DNA of 64,000 bases, taken from NCBI GenBank assembly GCA_029207755.1, contig JARCOQ010000002.1, positions 1,736,001 through 1,800,000 of the forward strand. The letters run 5' to 3'. Under the pieces are notes generated by a model, which was given only the letters and a program-made list of their open reading frames with translations, made no database searches and was not told where the DNA came from. The position numbers and the translations under genes are program-made. The stretch is from Chamaea fasciata (lineage: Eukaryota; Chordata; Aves; Passeriformes; Sylviidae). How positions within the stretch are numbered: position 1 is the stretch's first letter; each line of letters begins with the position of its first letter. This document shows, piece by piece, positions 12,691-25,805 of the stretch.

Positions 12691-15600
12691 AGAAGCAGAT
12701 GAGGTAGAAAATTCCCTCACTCCATGGATCCCAAGTAGCTGTTTTTCTCTTGCTGTTGAATCCTAGTGGGCAAATGGCTTAAACACTTACACAGATTCAA
12801 CAATGATTTTATTCTTTTTTTTTCCCCCCCACCAAGCCCTCATTACGTCACTTGGTGCTCCCTGGTACCAGGCTGATGAGGGAATAAAAGCCATTGCTGA
12901 ACTCTCCAGAATGCTGAGAATGCTTTCACTTTCCATTTTATGGCAAGCCTGCATTTGGATTTGATAATTTTGGTTCAAGAAACGTGTCCATGTTGACTGG
13001 GTTAGCAATTATTTTCTGGTAAAATGAGTTCAGGATCAGTATAAATCCATCTTTCTTGGGCTTCCTGAGTCTGCAAACTGACAAATCTCTACTTTCGGTG
13101 GACTAATGATTTACAGACAGCAAGGAGAGTCCCTTTTCATCGAAGAAAATCACAAGAAACCGGATTTTCATGCACATGGTGCAGCAAAACAAACAATTTC
13201 ACCACCAAACCAAGACCAAAACACTCTCACAGGGATACTCCCTCTTGGGGGTTTCATTCTTAAAAAGGAAAAACCAACAATTTTTTCCCAATGAAAAGGA
13301 TACTAGAACATTTATTTCACCCCAGGACATATTTCCTTTACCCTCTTAGCAATTGTATCCCAACCTTCCTAAAGAGAAACCTGGACATCTGACACCACAA
13401 CAGTATCAACAAAGTTTTGGATACGAAAGACTTTGACAGTGGAAGCAAAGGGCAATTTCAGCAGCAGACAGCACTTCATTAGCTACGTGGGTGTCAACAT
13501 CTTTGCGAAGACAAGGAAGAAGAAGAAGGAGCTCCCCACACTCCCTAAAGACTGAAACTTAATAAAATGTATTCCATAAATATAGCGGGGGTTTTTTTTC
13601 CAAAGTTCTCCCCTAGCCCTTTGGAGATGATGTTCTCCAAGAGTTGTGTCTTCCCGAGCCCTCTCTGCATACTGAACAGGAATGATCCTGAATCTCCCTG
13701 ACATATTTCAGAGGCCTATTCTGCAAGGAAATCAATCCCTCCATCCACTCCCAGGATTTTCACAACTTTCCCACACAGTTCCCTGCTCAGGACATCTTGA
13801 GCAGCTTAGCTCAGATCCCAGGGAAGCAGAGCAGTACACATTTGTTTGCCATTCATGGAAAGCATGAACAGCTGAGGCTTTAGGAAGTCTATTCACAAGC
13901 ACTGGAGCCTGACAAGATTGGGTACATGTGGACACTTCTGAAACATCCAGCAGCTAATTCAGAGGTTTCTGGGGCTTCGCTGAGGTCTGTTACAGAAGCT
14001 TCACATTTTTACAAAATAATCTGTTCCTTTTCATTACCTCACACTCCACTGGCTACAGGGATTTCAATCTGAGCTCATCCTTGTTTCTGCAGGGGAAATG
14101 AAGACGAGCACTCAGGGGCTGCTTGTGTCACTTTTCCAGAAGGCCCAACCTTGCCATGAGAAGTTCTCTAAGACACTCTTTTGCCAGGTCCCTACAGCCT
14201 TTAAGTTTGTCTGAATACAGATGGGATATAGGAAAAGGTTCTAGAGAAATCAGTGTCCCCCAAGTCACCCCACAGGGACAAAACCCCGGGGTTGTTTGTT
14301 CTGGTTTTATGTTACTGCCTTCGATCCGTATCACCCGCAGCTCCGCTAAATGTTTTCACCCTGCACATCACAGATTTCCTCTATTCCAGACTTTTCTGAG
14401 GGCTCCCAGGGTGTCATCTGTAATTTGTACAAACACGAGTGGAAAGCTGGGCTGTTCCTTTGTCATTGCCTCCGTGCTGGGCCCAGACCCCTCATCCCAG
14501 CCCACACCAGCACTGGAGCTCCTTGATTCCTGCCATTTCTCCAGGACTCGGAGGTGATGGAGTGCAAGGACATCCTTACAGCGCTGTCCTTCTGCACTGA
14601 TGTCAGGGATGATGCGCAGACTTTGAGCAGCCACCTCCCCAAACAACTCCTAGGGGAAAAGTCTCTGTGCCTCACGAGACAAACCCTTCATTCCTCTTTC
14701 AAAAACAAGGTGAGAATGGCTACGTCCTAGTGCTGCTTACAGTCACAACGAATGTGACAACACTTTCCCCTTTTCGGAATGTCAGGGAAGAGGAAAGAGA
14801 CCTTTGTGGGGACAACGCCACGTTTAGGGGCTCTGGCAAGGTTCCCAGAGGGACTGGAAGCATTGATATGTCAGATCAATGTCAGATATTAACACTGAAG
14901 TCTCTTCTGGTTATCCCCAACACAAACAGTTACGGATTCAATACAGATTCTATGCCTGCTGCACCCTTTCGGGCAAAAAACCCCTCCTCCTGGTGTTTTT
15001 GCTCTAAATAAATTTCAACCAGACGCAAATATTCCTTCCTTATTGGCCTGCAACACTCTTTTTTGAATCTAAAATCCAAGGCTCCAGTCATAAAACTGAC
15101 ACGGTTTTTGGTTTAAGGAAGTGCAGGTGGTTTGATTTTGCTTAAAAGTTTTTCAAGTTGCTAAAGGTTTTTATGTAAACACACCTGTACCCTCAGGTTT
15201 AAAAAAGCCTCATCATATATCAAAGCATCCCAGAAAAAAGATAAAATCACTGATATTTATGCTGAAACTGCAGTTAGGCAAATGTTAGTCTTTTCTGTAC
15301 AGGCCATTTAACATAGAGGCACAAGAATGCACCTAACACTAAAATTTAAATCTGAACCCAGATTTCCCTTGTGTAGAAATGAAATTTTAGGAAATGAAAT
15401 CCTGCTGCAGGTGGGAATGAGGTTTGCTGGCCACCGCGCGGGATGGAAAGCAGGTGCTGACACGTGACACTCAGACTTAAAGAGTGGCAACGTGAAAACT
15501 CATTTTACCTTTCGGAATATTCTGAAGAGAAAGAGATCCTGCATTGAGGCCTTCAAAGCACGTTTATGGTGAAAGAATGCCCAGCTTCTTTAGAAAAGGG

Positions 15601-16421
15601 CTTTATGTGATTTAAGGCCTGTTATCTCTTTGACAGTCACGAAGACTGAAACGCTTCTGAAACATTTCCCCATTTCAAGTTAAGGCAACTTGCTGGAGCC
15701 AGCTCTTCACTTTTCCTAAACAAGCCACTCTAAGGAGATTTTAAAATAAAATCTGACGACCCTTAAGTGAATTTAGAATCCCAGAGGGAGGAGAAAGAAG
15801 GGAAGATTAGAGATGGGGGTGTACTCTCAAGCACTATCTTTTCACACAAAAAAGCTGGACTGAAAACTATAAAGAACTGTTTCACTGTAGTGAACTTCTG
15901 CATGAAATTACTTTACAACTTTTTATACATGAGGCTGCACCAATTGCCAGAGCGTATTGGAAGAAATTTTTTCCATTGTCTTCAGGTTTCACTCCATAGG
16001 CTCTGTGTGACCTCACATCTGTTTCCATACACTGAGTTGCCATGGAGCTTCCAGGGGATGGAAAGCTCCAACAGGCTGAGACAGAAAACATGCAGGTGCC
16101 TCGGTGTCCAGGAAAAAGTGACTGGATACCTTTGGACTTCCACTGGATAGAGCAGAATCCAAATTAAATCCAGCAAGAAGTTACGTGCACGCTTGGCTGG
16201 CGCTGAAATTAAAGCGAGGAAAGGGGATATTTGCTGAATAAGAATATGGCACGTGAAATGATACCCTTATTTATGTCAGTGGAAGGTCTGGTCCAAAAAG
16301 AACACCTATTCGTTGAAGTAATTCAATGATAACTGGCAGAACTTCAAAACGAAGTTTTACAGAACAAAGTCCCTCCTTTTTTAATTGTCCCTAATCGTAC
16401 AAGAAAAATATTCACCATGAC

Positions 16422-16438
16422 AAAAAAAAAAAAAAAAA
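16422..16438. repeat. poly-A run
   Basis: A 17-base A run preceded by 'ccatgac' and followed by 'gagctc'. Simple homopolymer with no sign of a mobile element attached. Confidence 0.85.
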
Positions 16439-16721
16439 GAGCTCACAATACAGGATTAATTCTGAGATGGGCAATGATGTGCCCTAAAATCTAAAGCATA
16501 TCTTTGGAAAATACTGAGGGTTTTTTTGTTACAGCAGCAAGTCAAAAGGATAGGGAGTAAGGAAGGAAAGTAATTTAATCTATTATTTATATCCAGGATC
16601 TTATCTTACATTCTGATACCCCTCATTAAATCCCCAACCAGATGCAATCCATTCTATCAGTTTCTGTGTAAGACCTTTGCTCTAAACAAAGTTCAGTCAG
16701 AAGATGCCTGGGAGAAAGTGC

Positions 16722-16745
16722 ATTTACATGAACATTTACATGAAC
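16722..16745. repeat. 12-bp tandem duplication
   Basis: ATTTACATGAAC occurs twice in perfect tandem (16722-16733 and 16734-16745), followed by a partial third start ATGAAG. It is small slippage-type duplication. Confidence 0.85.
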
Positions 16746-19700
16746 ATGAAGATTTAGCAGGGAGGATCAGACCACCAAGACTTCCTCCCTCATTCCTTCC
16801 TCCTGCTGCAGACTGGGAATGAAGGAAGCAGCAAGGCCCAAGCCCAACTCCTCGGATCCTGCAAGCTGCTCTGAACTGGATGCAAATCCTGGCTAAACCT
16901 GCCTCGATTCTGCTTTAATTACAGCCCTGAATCCTGGCCTTGCTTCAAAGGAGCTCTCCTAGAGCTGGGCTGAGCTCTGAGCGTCCCACCTCGGAGTTCT
17001 CTGATGCATCCCCACAAAAGGATGAGGGATTTACGGCTCTGGATCTCGCCCAGACCACATTTGGAAGGCACCACTCAAACCTGCTTTGAACCAACCCTGC
17101 ATTTCCTGTGAACCTGCTGAAATTCCAGGCGAATCAAAACCGGTGCAAAAACCTGTTTCTGTATCCTCTTGTGAACCCACACTAATTCAGCATTTCGAAT
17201 CCAGGTACAAGAAATTCACGTGGTTCTACAAGGGCAGGGACCTGGCTCTGTAAAGGCACGGGTCTAACTTGGAGATTTTGGAAAGAAATCCTATAGGAAA
17301 CAAAACTGCGATGCAACATCTCGTCTAACACCAAAACTGTGTTTAGTCTCTAAGTCTAAGGACAAGATTGTTTTCCTTTAGTTTTTTCTTTCTCTGTCAG
17401 GATTTTATTTAGATGCAGAATTGAAATCTGAACGAGAGCCAACTGAAAACGACAAGTTACGCGGCAAGAATGTTGCAATCTTTGATGAATGAAAACTTCA
17501 GTGGGTGCAAATCATTCTTTACAAGGATTTGAAACAAACAAAAATAAATCATCTTTATCAGGCACGGGCCTAAAAATGTGGAAGATTCATAGAATCTTTC
17601 CAAGTATTTCCCAGTAGGATGGCTCCTCCTTTATTCCTTTTCTACAAAGTGTTACTGGAAATCGCTTTCTTTATATTTTTTTAATTCAGGTTGTGAGCCC
17701 CTTTTCTGTTTTCTCTGTAAGATGGAAGCCCATCCTGCAAATCTTCATGTTGCTTTACTATAGACTGGAGTGTGCTTCACCGAAGAAGAGGCAGATTGCT
17801 GAACTCTTTCTGCAGTAAGTTCCATTAGCACTTTAATCCAGCTGCCATGCACTACATCATGATGTCACCCAGAATAGAACAGGAAAGACTAAAATGTGAA
17901 TATTTTTACACTCTTATGTTTTGAAGGCTGCAGCCTTGATGGCTTTAGCAGACATTGCATTTATTACCTCTGATATTACTTTAGCTGCCTAGAGTTGATT
18001 TCAATTCAATATTTGGAACTGTATTTTCTAATATTAGGAAATGTGCTAAAGCCTCTTTCTTTCCATATCACACTCCGTAATTTATTGCTTTGTTTCCAAG
18101 CTGCCTGACATTGACAAATACTGCACAAATTCTGAATCCAGGGATACAAACATACTCTGTTCTGTTGTCCAAACAAGAAAAAAAAAATTGCCTAATGATG
18201 TTATTTTCATTTGCTGCGTGAATTTTCTACTCAAAATATTTTAGCAGCAAACTTTTGTGCCTGCAGCCCTTCCAAATGTCTTGACAGAGCTGATGTCAAA
18301 CCTGGTTTCTGCACGGTGCCATACCTGGATCAGATCCCAGGGGATGATCAGGAAAGAAACTGCAGTGGGAGACATTTCCAAAGCTGACTCTCAGAGAAAA
18401 CCACATTTCAGAGTTCACCTGCACAGTGAACACAGCAAAACCCCGGGAAATGGCATCCACAGGTGCTGAGTCCCAAAACTCCCCGAAGAGAGAGACACAG
18501 ATGCCCAACAGGCATGAAATAAGCCTTGGCACTTCTTGCAGAGGTATTTTTGGACATTCCAGCCCAGCAGATGCCACAGAAAAGTTCCTTAAGGAAACAG
18601 TTAGATAAGATCCATTATGATGCTAAACCTGAATACAAAAGCAGGTTGCCTAAGGCAGCAGGAGGTAGATAATAAAAGACAGTGCAGGAGTGGCAACAAA
18701 TAGCTTTGTTGACTGAAGAAAACAATTTAGAAATCTATTGATTTTTTATAATAACGCTAAAGATGGAGGGGAAAAAGCCAAACAACAACCCACTGGAAGA
18801 ATTGCTGCGTTCTCTAAATTGGGGCAGGGAGTCATGGTTTTTCATCAGTAAAAAAATAATCCAAGATTTTGATTAAAAACTAAAACCATTCCCCTCAAGG
18901 ATAATAATGAAAATGTACCAGCTTGTCTCAAAGTGCAGAGGATTTGTCAAAAAATCTTGATTTTACATATCTTATTTTGCAATTTATTTTCTTTAATTTC
19001 ATTGATGATGTCAGAGAACAGTTGTCATTTATGGCAAGGAAAATAAACTTGATGCGTGAATGGTCTGATATTGAAAATTGAGGTCACAATTAGGAAGATC
19101 CAGGCAGATGCTTGGCACTAACACCAGCACTAGTGCTCATTTAGTGAAAGCCAATACATGTGCAGAACTCTGAATAAATCACCCAGTAGAGGCAAAAGAT
19201 CAAATTAAATTTCTGTACTTTGGTGATGATGGAAAACCCTATTCTTTCGATTTTTATTTTTAAACTTAATTTCTCGACACCTCAAACTTCTCATTGTGTT
19301 CATCCCTGATCTAGAAGAGAGAAAGTGGCAAATCAAAATATTGTAGAAAAGTCCCCGAGTCCCACTGGCTCTGCTGAAATCAGCAGGTTTGTGGGATCAG
19401 GACCTCCTCCTTCCACAAGGAATGTTCTCTCCATGTGGGACATCTGAAGCAGGCATGAGGTTGGAAAGAACATCCCGGGCAAACCATATTCCCAAAGCTG
19501 TGCAGGCACCTTGCTCTCATTTGAGAGATCTCAAAGGTCCATTTAATCAATTAGCTGTTAATGACCTTGCTTGTCAGTCTAGAGATGAGGGGATGAAATT
19601 CCTCACCGGATCAGAGAAGGACAATTAATAAACATTAATTCCCAGCTGAGGTTAAACCACTACAGCATGCCACAGCTGCGAGGTTTATGAAAGATGAGAT

Positions 19701-22700
19701 ACTAAACCAGAAATTCCAGCAGGAGCTCTTCCCCATGGGGAGAGGCACAACCAGCAACAAACTGCTCTGCTCACTTCCCTGGGCCTGCTTCAGGAGCTGG
19801 CACCAACTCCAAAGGATTTGTTCATGTATTAATTGTGAAGGGTAAATAATCTTCTTGCTAGTTTAGAGAGGCCTGTTCAATGACAAAAATCAACAACCCC
19901 AGCTCTAACTGCTCCCCGCTTTTCACGCCCCATTTGCCCCTGAAAGCGAGCCCACAGCCGGAATACTCCTCATCCTCCTCCCCAGTACCCGTGCAGGATA
20001 TCCCTGTTCCGAGCCAGGCTGTGGGAAACGCACACAGCTCACCACGATGGAGAGCTGAGCTCCTCCTCAAAGCAAACAGCCCCTCCTGCCAGGAAGGATT
20101 CCACTAGAATGGAACTCCCACCAAATCCTGGACCTGGGCTTGCCTTGGCTGCAGCACGGGCAGCCTGCCCTGCACTTAGGAAATTCTTCCAGCAGCAATT
20201 TTAGCTGCTGTCAACTGCGCTGGAAATGTCTTCCCTAGTCTGGCTGGAAATGTCTGGCACTTCATGTCATGGGCCCACAGATGAATGAGCCACCTTGAAA
20301 CTGAAGTCAGTCCTTCCCTCCAGTTATTCAGGAAAAACCCCACTGTTTCCACAGCAATCAGGTGAATTAAATATCAGTTCTGACAACTTCTGTGTTTTGG
20401 ATGTCCAGTAGGGCCACTAATAACACCAACTACTTTTATGCTAGTATGTATATAAAGAGGGTCCCTAATTTTTGTTTTCTCTGAGGAATCTGGGTAGAAA
20501 TTGCTGCTAAATATAAATATCCCTTTAAAAAAATTTCAAAACTGTTGGACAGAGAAGATTTCTCAGTTTCCTACAAGAGAAGGACAAACAATGTAATGGA
20601 CAACGGACAATCGCAGATCATCCTTTCTCTTTATGCACTTTAGTGGGGAAAAGAACGTGCAAAGCGTAAATTCAAATGTTTTTCTACAGCTGTTGAAATA
20701 ATTGTTAAAAACCAAAAGACGAACTAAACGAATACAATCCATATTACAACTTGCCGAGCCTCTGCATCCACAGTAGAATTTAAAAAAAGAAAAAAAAGGA
20801 AAGAAAAAGCCAGAGGACAGCTGCAATGTTCGAAGTTTGGTGGGAAAAGAGCACTTTGTGTATTTGCAATGCCTTATGCCTTTCTGAAGCCCTTCGGATG
20901 ATTTATGTAAAAGACACACTGAAGTAAGGTGGGTTCAAGTTGCTGTGTGAAAACCTGCCAAGCAAAGCACAGAGAATTCCTTAACTAACCCATAACTCCT
21001 TAACGAGATGGCTTTTTTTTTTTTTCCTCCTCAAAAACCGTGGAAAATAACACAGCAAAGCTGCAAACACAGACAAACCAAGCTACACATGAATACAACA
21101 GAAAAGCCTCTTCCCGCTGCTCCGATATTGTCTGTTGCTGTCTCAAACCTCCCACTGTAAGAAAACACCCCTCAAACCCAGCAGAAACCAAAGGCATTCT
21201 CAGCATTGTTGCTGTCAGAACTGCCTTGCAATAGGAACTAATTTCTGTTCCAAACTCACACGCTCCTGGGAAACTCTCCCGGGATTATGATCCTTTGCTT
21301 CAGCACATTTCATAAAGGGGAGGAATGACGGCAGGTGGGCAATTCTGAAAGCTGCCCTGCCAAAAGGAAGTGCCCCGCACCTTGTGAGCCACGTGGGCAC
21401 GAGGTTTCATCCCCAGTGAGGAATGCACGCTCACTCCTGCAGATAAACTCCTTTTCCTCAGTGCTAAATCCTCGTCAGCATCGTTCCTTTGCTCTGCTAC
21501 ACCTGCTGCAGGTTACGCCGAGCATCAGCAGAACTCCAGGGATGGACACAGAAGCTGCTGTGTTTGGAAACCTTCAACCTGAACTCAGCAGGACCCCAGG
21601 GGGACGCGAGGGACAGAGAAATTGCCGGGTTTTAAAACCTCCAAACTGATCTCAGCCTTCTCCATCCCCTCCTGACAGCACGACTGATGGCTCCAGCAAA
21701 ACCCCAACGACTGAATGCTCCTTAAAAACAGGCAGAGGACCTTTTGGGATCCCAGCCTGAGTGTCTGGAGCACTTGTGCACCCCTCTAAGCCGCCTTTCT
21801 GGTTATCCCGATTGCCGCAAGGGGTGTTCCTTCCTCAGCACTCCGCAGGGCTCCCTCAGTGGGAGGCCACTTCTCAATCCAAATGGAATTCCAGGCCTCA
21901 TTCTCCCAGCGACTCAGAACTACCCACCAGAGACTCCAGGAAGGTCAAACAAGATTTATCCTCTGCAGCTTAACTGAAAGTGTCTTTTCCCTGCCAAACA
22001 ACCCCGTTGTGTTTATATGGCCCAGATCTCCATGCTCAGTTGTTTATTTACAGGAACCAGCAGTGCCACAGGCAATTACCTTTAAACGTCCTACAGCGAT
22101 GTGAGATAAATACAAAGCAATTGTGGCTGTGGGTGTTTTCGTCCCGACATTTTAAGTCTTCCTTACATGCTTTTAAAAGCTTTCTGCTCAATCAGGCCCC
22201 AAGAAAAGGATGAGATTGCTTCCAGTTTGAATAAGGAAGTTCTGCAGTTGATTTAGGAAAGAAGTAAGGTCTAACTGACCTTTGGGCGATGTGATCAATA
22301 TCCCGCTCTGAAAATAACAACTCACAGGAACAGAGGCCAAGTGAGGACCTTTTGTCCCTTGATTCTATGAATATTTTAGTGAAGAGCTCGTTGCTAGGTT
22401 TTTATCTGTGAGCATTTCTGATGTAGCTATGGCTTACTGAGGTCTCTGGAATATTAATGGGCAAAACACAATTTTTTAGTTGTGGGGGTTTTCCTAATAT
22501 CTCCTTTACTTTTGCCTTCAATTTCTAACAATAAAGCTTATTGACAGAAAAGATTCAAGAAGAAACTGAAGAGAATTTACCCAGTCAGAGTATATTCATT
22601 ATTATGATGGATATTTACACTAACTCATACTTGTCTGTCCCAAATCTTACAGAAAAGATTTAATCCAAGCAATCTTTTATAGTTTTATCTTTTATATACA

Positions 22701-23204
22701 AAGGGTAAAAGAGGAAAGAATTCTAAACCTTTACAAAGACTTTATCCCTGCTGTCATTCGACCCAAAGAGAGTTTTCTGTTCCTGAAACCAGGGCAAACA
22801 AAAGAACCTGGATGGAGAGTGCAGTGACCCAATAAGATTTTGGAGACTGGATGAAGACCTCACTGAACTATTTGTATACTGAAGTCAGGAAACATTGGGT
22901 AATGAATATTGAGGGTTATGTATTGATTTTGTATTATGTTTGATTTCAAAGGAAGTAATAATAAATCCAGAGTCTGAAATCACACGGGGCCAGACACACT
23001 CGGAATCTACTTTCAGAAATCAGATAAACTACTGAGAAATTATTTGCTTAACTGAAGGAAAAATTAAAAAAAATAAATAAAAAAGAAATCATTCTCTGAT
23101 TGTTGAGAAACTTATGAAAGCTCCATTAATTCAGTTTGAGGTATTTAGGTATAAAGGGAAATGGAAAGATGTAAAGAACACCAGATAATCCAAACTTTTT
23201 AGCC
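16746..23204. other. non-coding stretch, mixed GC
   Basis: No recognisable gene. GC-richer blocks at about 16.8-17.1, 19.9-20.3 and 21.3-21.9 kb alternate with AT-rich ones at 17.9-18.1, 18.9-19.3 and 22.4-23.1 kb. A 24-bp-period repeat of CTGGAAATGTCT occurs at 20220-20231 and 20244-20255. A short stem, CAGCAGC with GCTGCTG, spans 20190-20210. The GC-richer blocks were checked for CR1 words and showed none convincing. Confidence 0.6.
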
Positions 23205-23210
23205 ACTTAC

Positions 23211-23299
23211 CAGATACTTAATTTCCTGCAATTCCAAAAAGCGTCCGTCGCAGTTCCTCACTATTTGTTGTCTTGTAATCCACAGAAGAACCTTGCAGC
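23211..23299 (-). CDS. candidate internal coding exon, 89 nt, gene not identified
   Basis: Read on the minus strand, an acceptor with a long pyrimidine tract ('ctgttctcatttcctttag') precedes position 23299, and a strong donor (CTG|GTAAGT) follows position 23211. The 89-nt interval is open in only one frame, with two leading bases then 29 codons and a codon boundary at the donor. The translation begins CKVLLWITRQQIVRNC and continues DGRFLELQEIKYL. The other two frames have stops. The peptide was compared by memory with thrombospondin-repeat proteins (a loose resemblance to 'TR..xCVRxDG' text) and several membrane families, without a convincing match. The good splice signals on both sides make this the best internal-exon candidate in the window, but a chance pair of sites or a non-coding RNA exon remains possible. 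A gene using it would be transcribed right to left. Confidence 0.35.
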
Positions 23300-23304
23300 C
23301 TAAA

Positions 23305-25525
23305 GGAAATGAGAACAGAGGGTGATCATGAACCCATTGATGAAAATTTGCTGCACAGAATTTGATCTCAAAGACCTTTCCCACTGTTTGATCGTTAACA
23401 TTTTTGCTACATCGACCCATATCTTACAATGTACAGTTCCCTCTTATATATACACTTGATAAAGCAAGGACTTAGTGAAATATCTGTATTTGTTTTTAGT
23501 ACAGAAGTTTGTTTGAAGGGGCAACTGTTTGTTTGGAAGGTTATTTGAACCTGGAGGTCACAGAGCATGGAAATACTACAGCAAATTAGTTAATGATGCT
23601 GGCTCCTTGCCAGGAAATACTACTGTACAATGAACAGGAAAAGGGCTGGATCCTGCACCTCTGGACTTCCTAGAATGCTGTTTCTGAGGAATGCTAAAAG
23701 CAGCTTTTCAATATGTTTCAGGAATGGCAAGAGTGGCCAGACTTCATACTCGTAAGCCTGCATTTCCAACTTTCACAGTGGAAATTTTTAAGATTGCTTC
23801 AATTCAGATCCTTATCTAAATATTACTTCTAACAGTGAATTGCTTTTCCTCTTTTATATTGCTTTTAGCTTTCTGTTCCTAAAGAAAGTATCTGAATGGA
23901 GGACGATTGTGGACCCCATTAAAGAGAACACAATTTGGTATGAACTGCATCTGATTTATTCTTCATAGAAGAAAAAGAAACGCATAAGTCAATCAGTATC
24001 TTTATCTCCCAACTGTCGGACTACGAGTAAACAAAACCCCCAAAGCTTTCTGTCCACTGCCATCCCTTCCTGAGCTCCTAGAAGTCTAAATTCATCCTAA
24101 TATGAGAAAAGCACAACATTACAGATTTGGTTTTGAGAGCAACATGTAAATCCACGTTTCTAAGAATGACGCCTTCCTAAGCTGCAACCTTAAAAGAAGT
24201 CTTTAGATTTTTCAAAAAGATTATTTTGAGAAGCTTCTCCATTTGTAGAAGTATTAAATGAAGGTAGTAAATCAGCAACTTTTCTGTTACCTGAGCATGA
24301 CCCTACTCCTGCCCATTCACAACTCTTGTTTTACTGAGCTCTTGCATTCAAGTTACTTTGGTTTTTTAATTTATTTTTTTTTTTCTCCATTAAAGAATCT
24401 TTCTCTGCCTGCAAAGACTCGGGAACATCCCCCTTCATGGTGATTCTGCCTTTCTCTGCCTTATGAACTCCTGCACCATATAACACAAAAGACATTTGCT
24501 TTCCAAGAGTAAAAGGAGATTGATGAATTACAGTGAGAAATTTCCTTATGAAGCAAAGTGCATTCCAAACATTTTTTCCATGACAAAACTGCTGGATTTT
24601 CATGCACAGACTCTGTATACACAGCACATATACACAGAATAATCCTGAATAGATCTTTGAGGACGTAAATCTCTCCCATGACCTGATCTCTCTCTGTGCT
24701 CAAAAAGTCTATTGCAGCAGGAAACTTCAAAGGTATTTAGAGTTCCAGTTAACTACATCATTCGAAATGGAGACATAGCAGGCATCGAGGCAGGTTGTTT
24801 CTGATAAGAAGATATTAGGAATTACAGAATAGGAAACAATCCATCACCAAGACTCACTGAGCTCTTTCTTGCACTCTTGCAATATACATGATACAGTTTG
24901 ACAAATACCCCTTCAGACAGAAATGATAATATTTTTCCTTTCAAAATCAATAAAAATCCCTTCCCCAAAGGGACTGTGGTCCCTCTACACTTTCCGTTTA
25001 GAAATAATAATTGAATTTGATATTTTGCCCATTTTTAATGTTGAAAGTCGATTGAAAAGTTCTCCGATTAGAAAAATATTCTCTCCGCTTCCTTGAGTTA
25101 CTTTTCTTGCTGCTGCCCCCCCTCTCTTTTTCGCAGTGTGACAAAAATCTGAAACTTTGCTTCCTTGAGTCGTTCCCTTGTAAAAAGCGAGTGGATACCA
25201 GGATCCCAAATCAGGAAGAAGTTGAACCATTATGAGATGGAAATCTTTGCCATCAGTCACTCCCTAACACAGTACTTGCAAAAAACTCGGATATCAAGAC
25301 AGAAAGGAAGGAAGAAAAACCCAAAAATAACATCAAAACAACAAAAAAACCACCCCTGAAACAAAACACAACCCAAAAACCAGATATGAAAGAAAACCAA
25401 CTCCCCATCTCTAATTATTTGGTCCAGGGCCTGAAAGGTGAATTCCAGATCCCACTGAAATTCGGGAGGATGTTTGCTATCAACAGCAGAGCATTATTTT
25501 TCCAGCTCTGAAAAACAAAAATATT
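23305..25525. other. non-coding stretch between two exon candidates
   Basis: No further exon is apparent between the two minus-strand candidates. The stretch is AT-rich, with a T run at about 24375-24384 and an A/C-rich low-complexity tract at 25300-25385. If the candidates belong to one transcript, this is intron. Confidence 0.55.
25300..25385 (+). repeat. A/C-rich low-complexity tract
   Basis: The plus strand is almost all A and C with a few G and T (AACCCAAAAATAAC, then ACAACAAAAAAACCACCCC, then AACACAACCC). Similar shorter tracts occur at 37619-37650 and 57769-57791. On the minus strand they are T/G-rich. No tandem unit is regular enough to call a satellite. Confidence 0.7.
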
Positions 25526-25529
25526 AAAA

Positions 25530-25800
25530 AATAAAATTATGCCAGATTTATTTAAAGAAAATTGTTTCAAGATCTTTCTTTTTAGGATTCTCCTCTTCTT
25601 TTATCACATTCCCTCTTCATTTTGACGTCCTTAGTGACGCCTTTCTCATGCAGAAACTCAAGCATTTCCAACCTAACTTCAGCAGGAGTTCTTTGAAGGG
25701 AATATCGGTATATACAATATAATGAAACACACAACACAACCCATAAAGATATTGCAGTGAATGCAGACCTTCCCCAATGGGGTGTCACTGGTGTCAATTG
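25530..25800 (-). CDS. candidate terminal exon of a single-pass membrane protein, unassigned
   Basis: On the minus strand a long pyrimidine-rich stretch ending 'ccgaaattccttgcag' gives a good acceptor at 25801-25802. The open frame then runs from CAA at 25800 to TAA at 25582-25584, 72 codons plus stop. An AATAAA lies 29 bases past the stop (plus-strand TTTATT at 25547-25552), followed by U-rich text suited to cleavage near 25530. The peptide starts QLTPVTPHWGRSAF, then has a hydrophobic segment (about AISLWVVLCVSLYCIY), then RYSLQRTPAEVRLEMLEFLH and a strongly basic C-terminus (KMKRECDKRRGES). This reads like a transmembrane helix followed by a cytosolic or matrix tail. No family was recognised. 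All four elements together (acceptor, membrane ORF, stop, poly(A) signal) are more than usual for chance, but each is individually common. It could be an alternative last exon relative to the candidate at 23211-23299. Confidence 0.33.
25547..25552 (-). terminator. AATAAA polyadenylation signal candidate
   Basis: The canonical hexamer on the minus strand lies 29 bases downstream of the TAA that ends the 25.6-25.8 kb frame. T-rich sequence follows within 30 bases. AATAAA is frequent in AT-rich DNA, so its weight comes only from its position. Confidence 0.3.
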
Positions 25801-25805
25801 CTGCA

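Larger units (their letters stand above)
9056..16720. other. non-coding stretch with small repeats
   Basis: No recognisable gene. It includes a CCAA-type patch near 9716-9732, the 30-bp tandem duplication at 10771-10830, an 18-base A run at 12213-12230, a purine-rich tract at 12640-12690 and a 17-base A run at 16422-16438. GC rises modestly around 14.1-14.6 kb, without the CpG density of a CpG island. The open frames in this stretch (up to 144 codons) have no recognisable domain. Confidence 0.65.

Noticed and set aside
19900..20200. GC-richer stretch considered as a CpG-island promoter
   Set aside because: CpG dinucleotides are few and no first-exon-like frame or initiator context was seen.
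23211..23299. Assignment of the exon candidate to a thrombospondin-repeat protein such as THSD7
   Set aside because: The resemblance (TR...VRxxDG) is short, and the cysteine positions do not fit the repeat, so no gene name is given.
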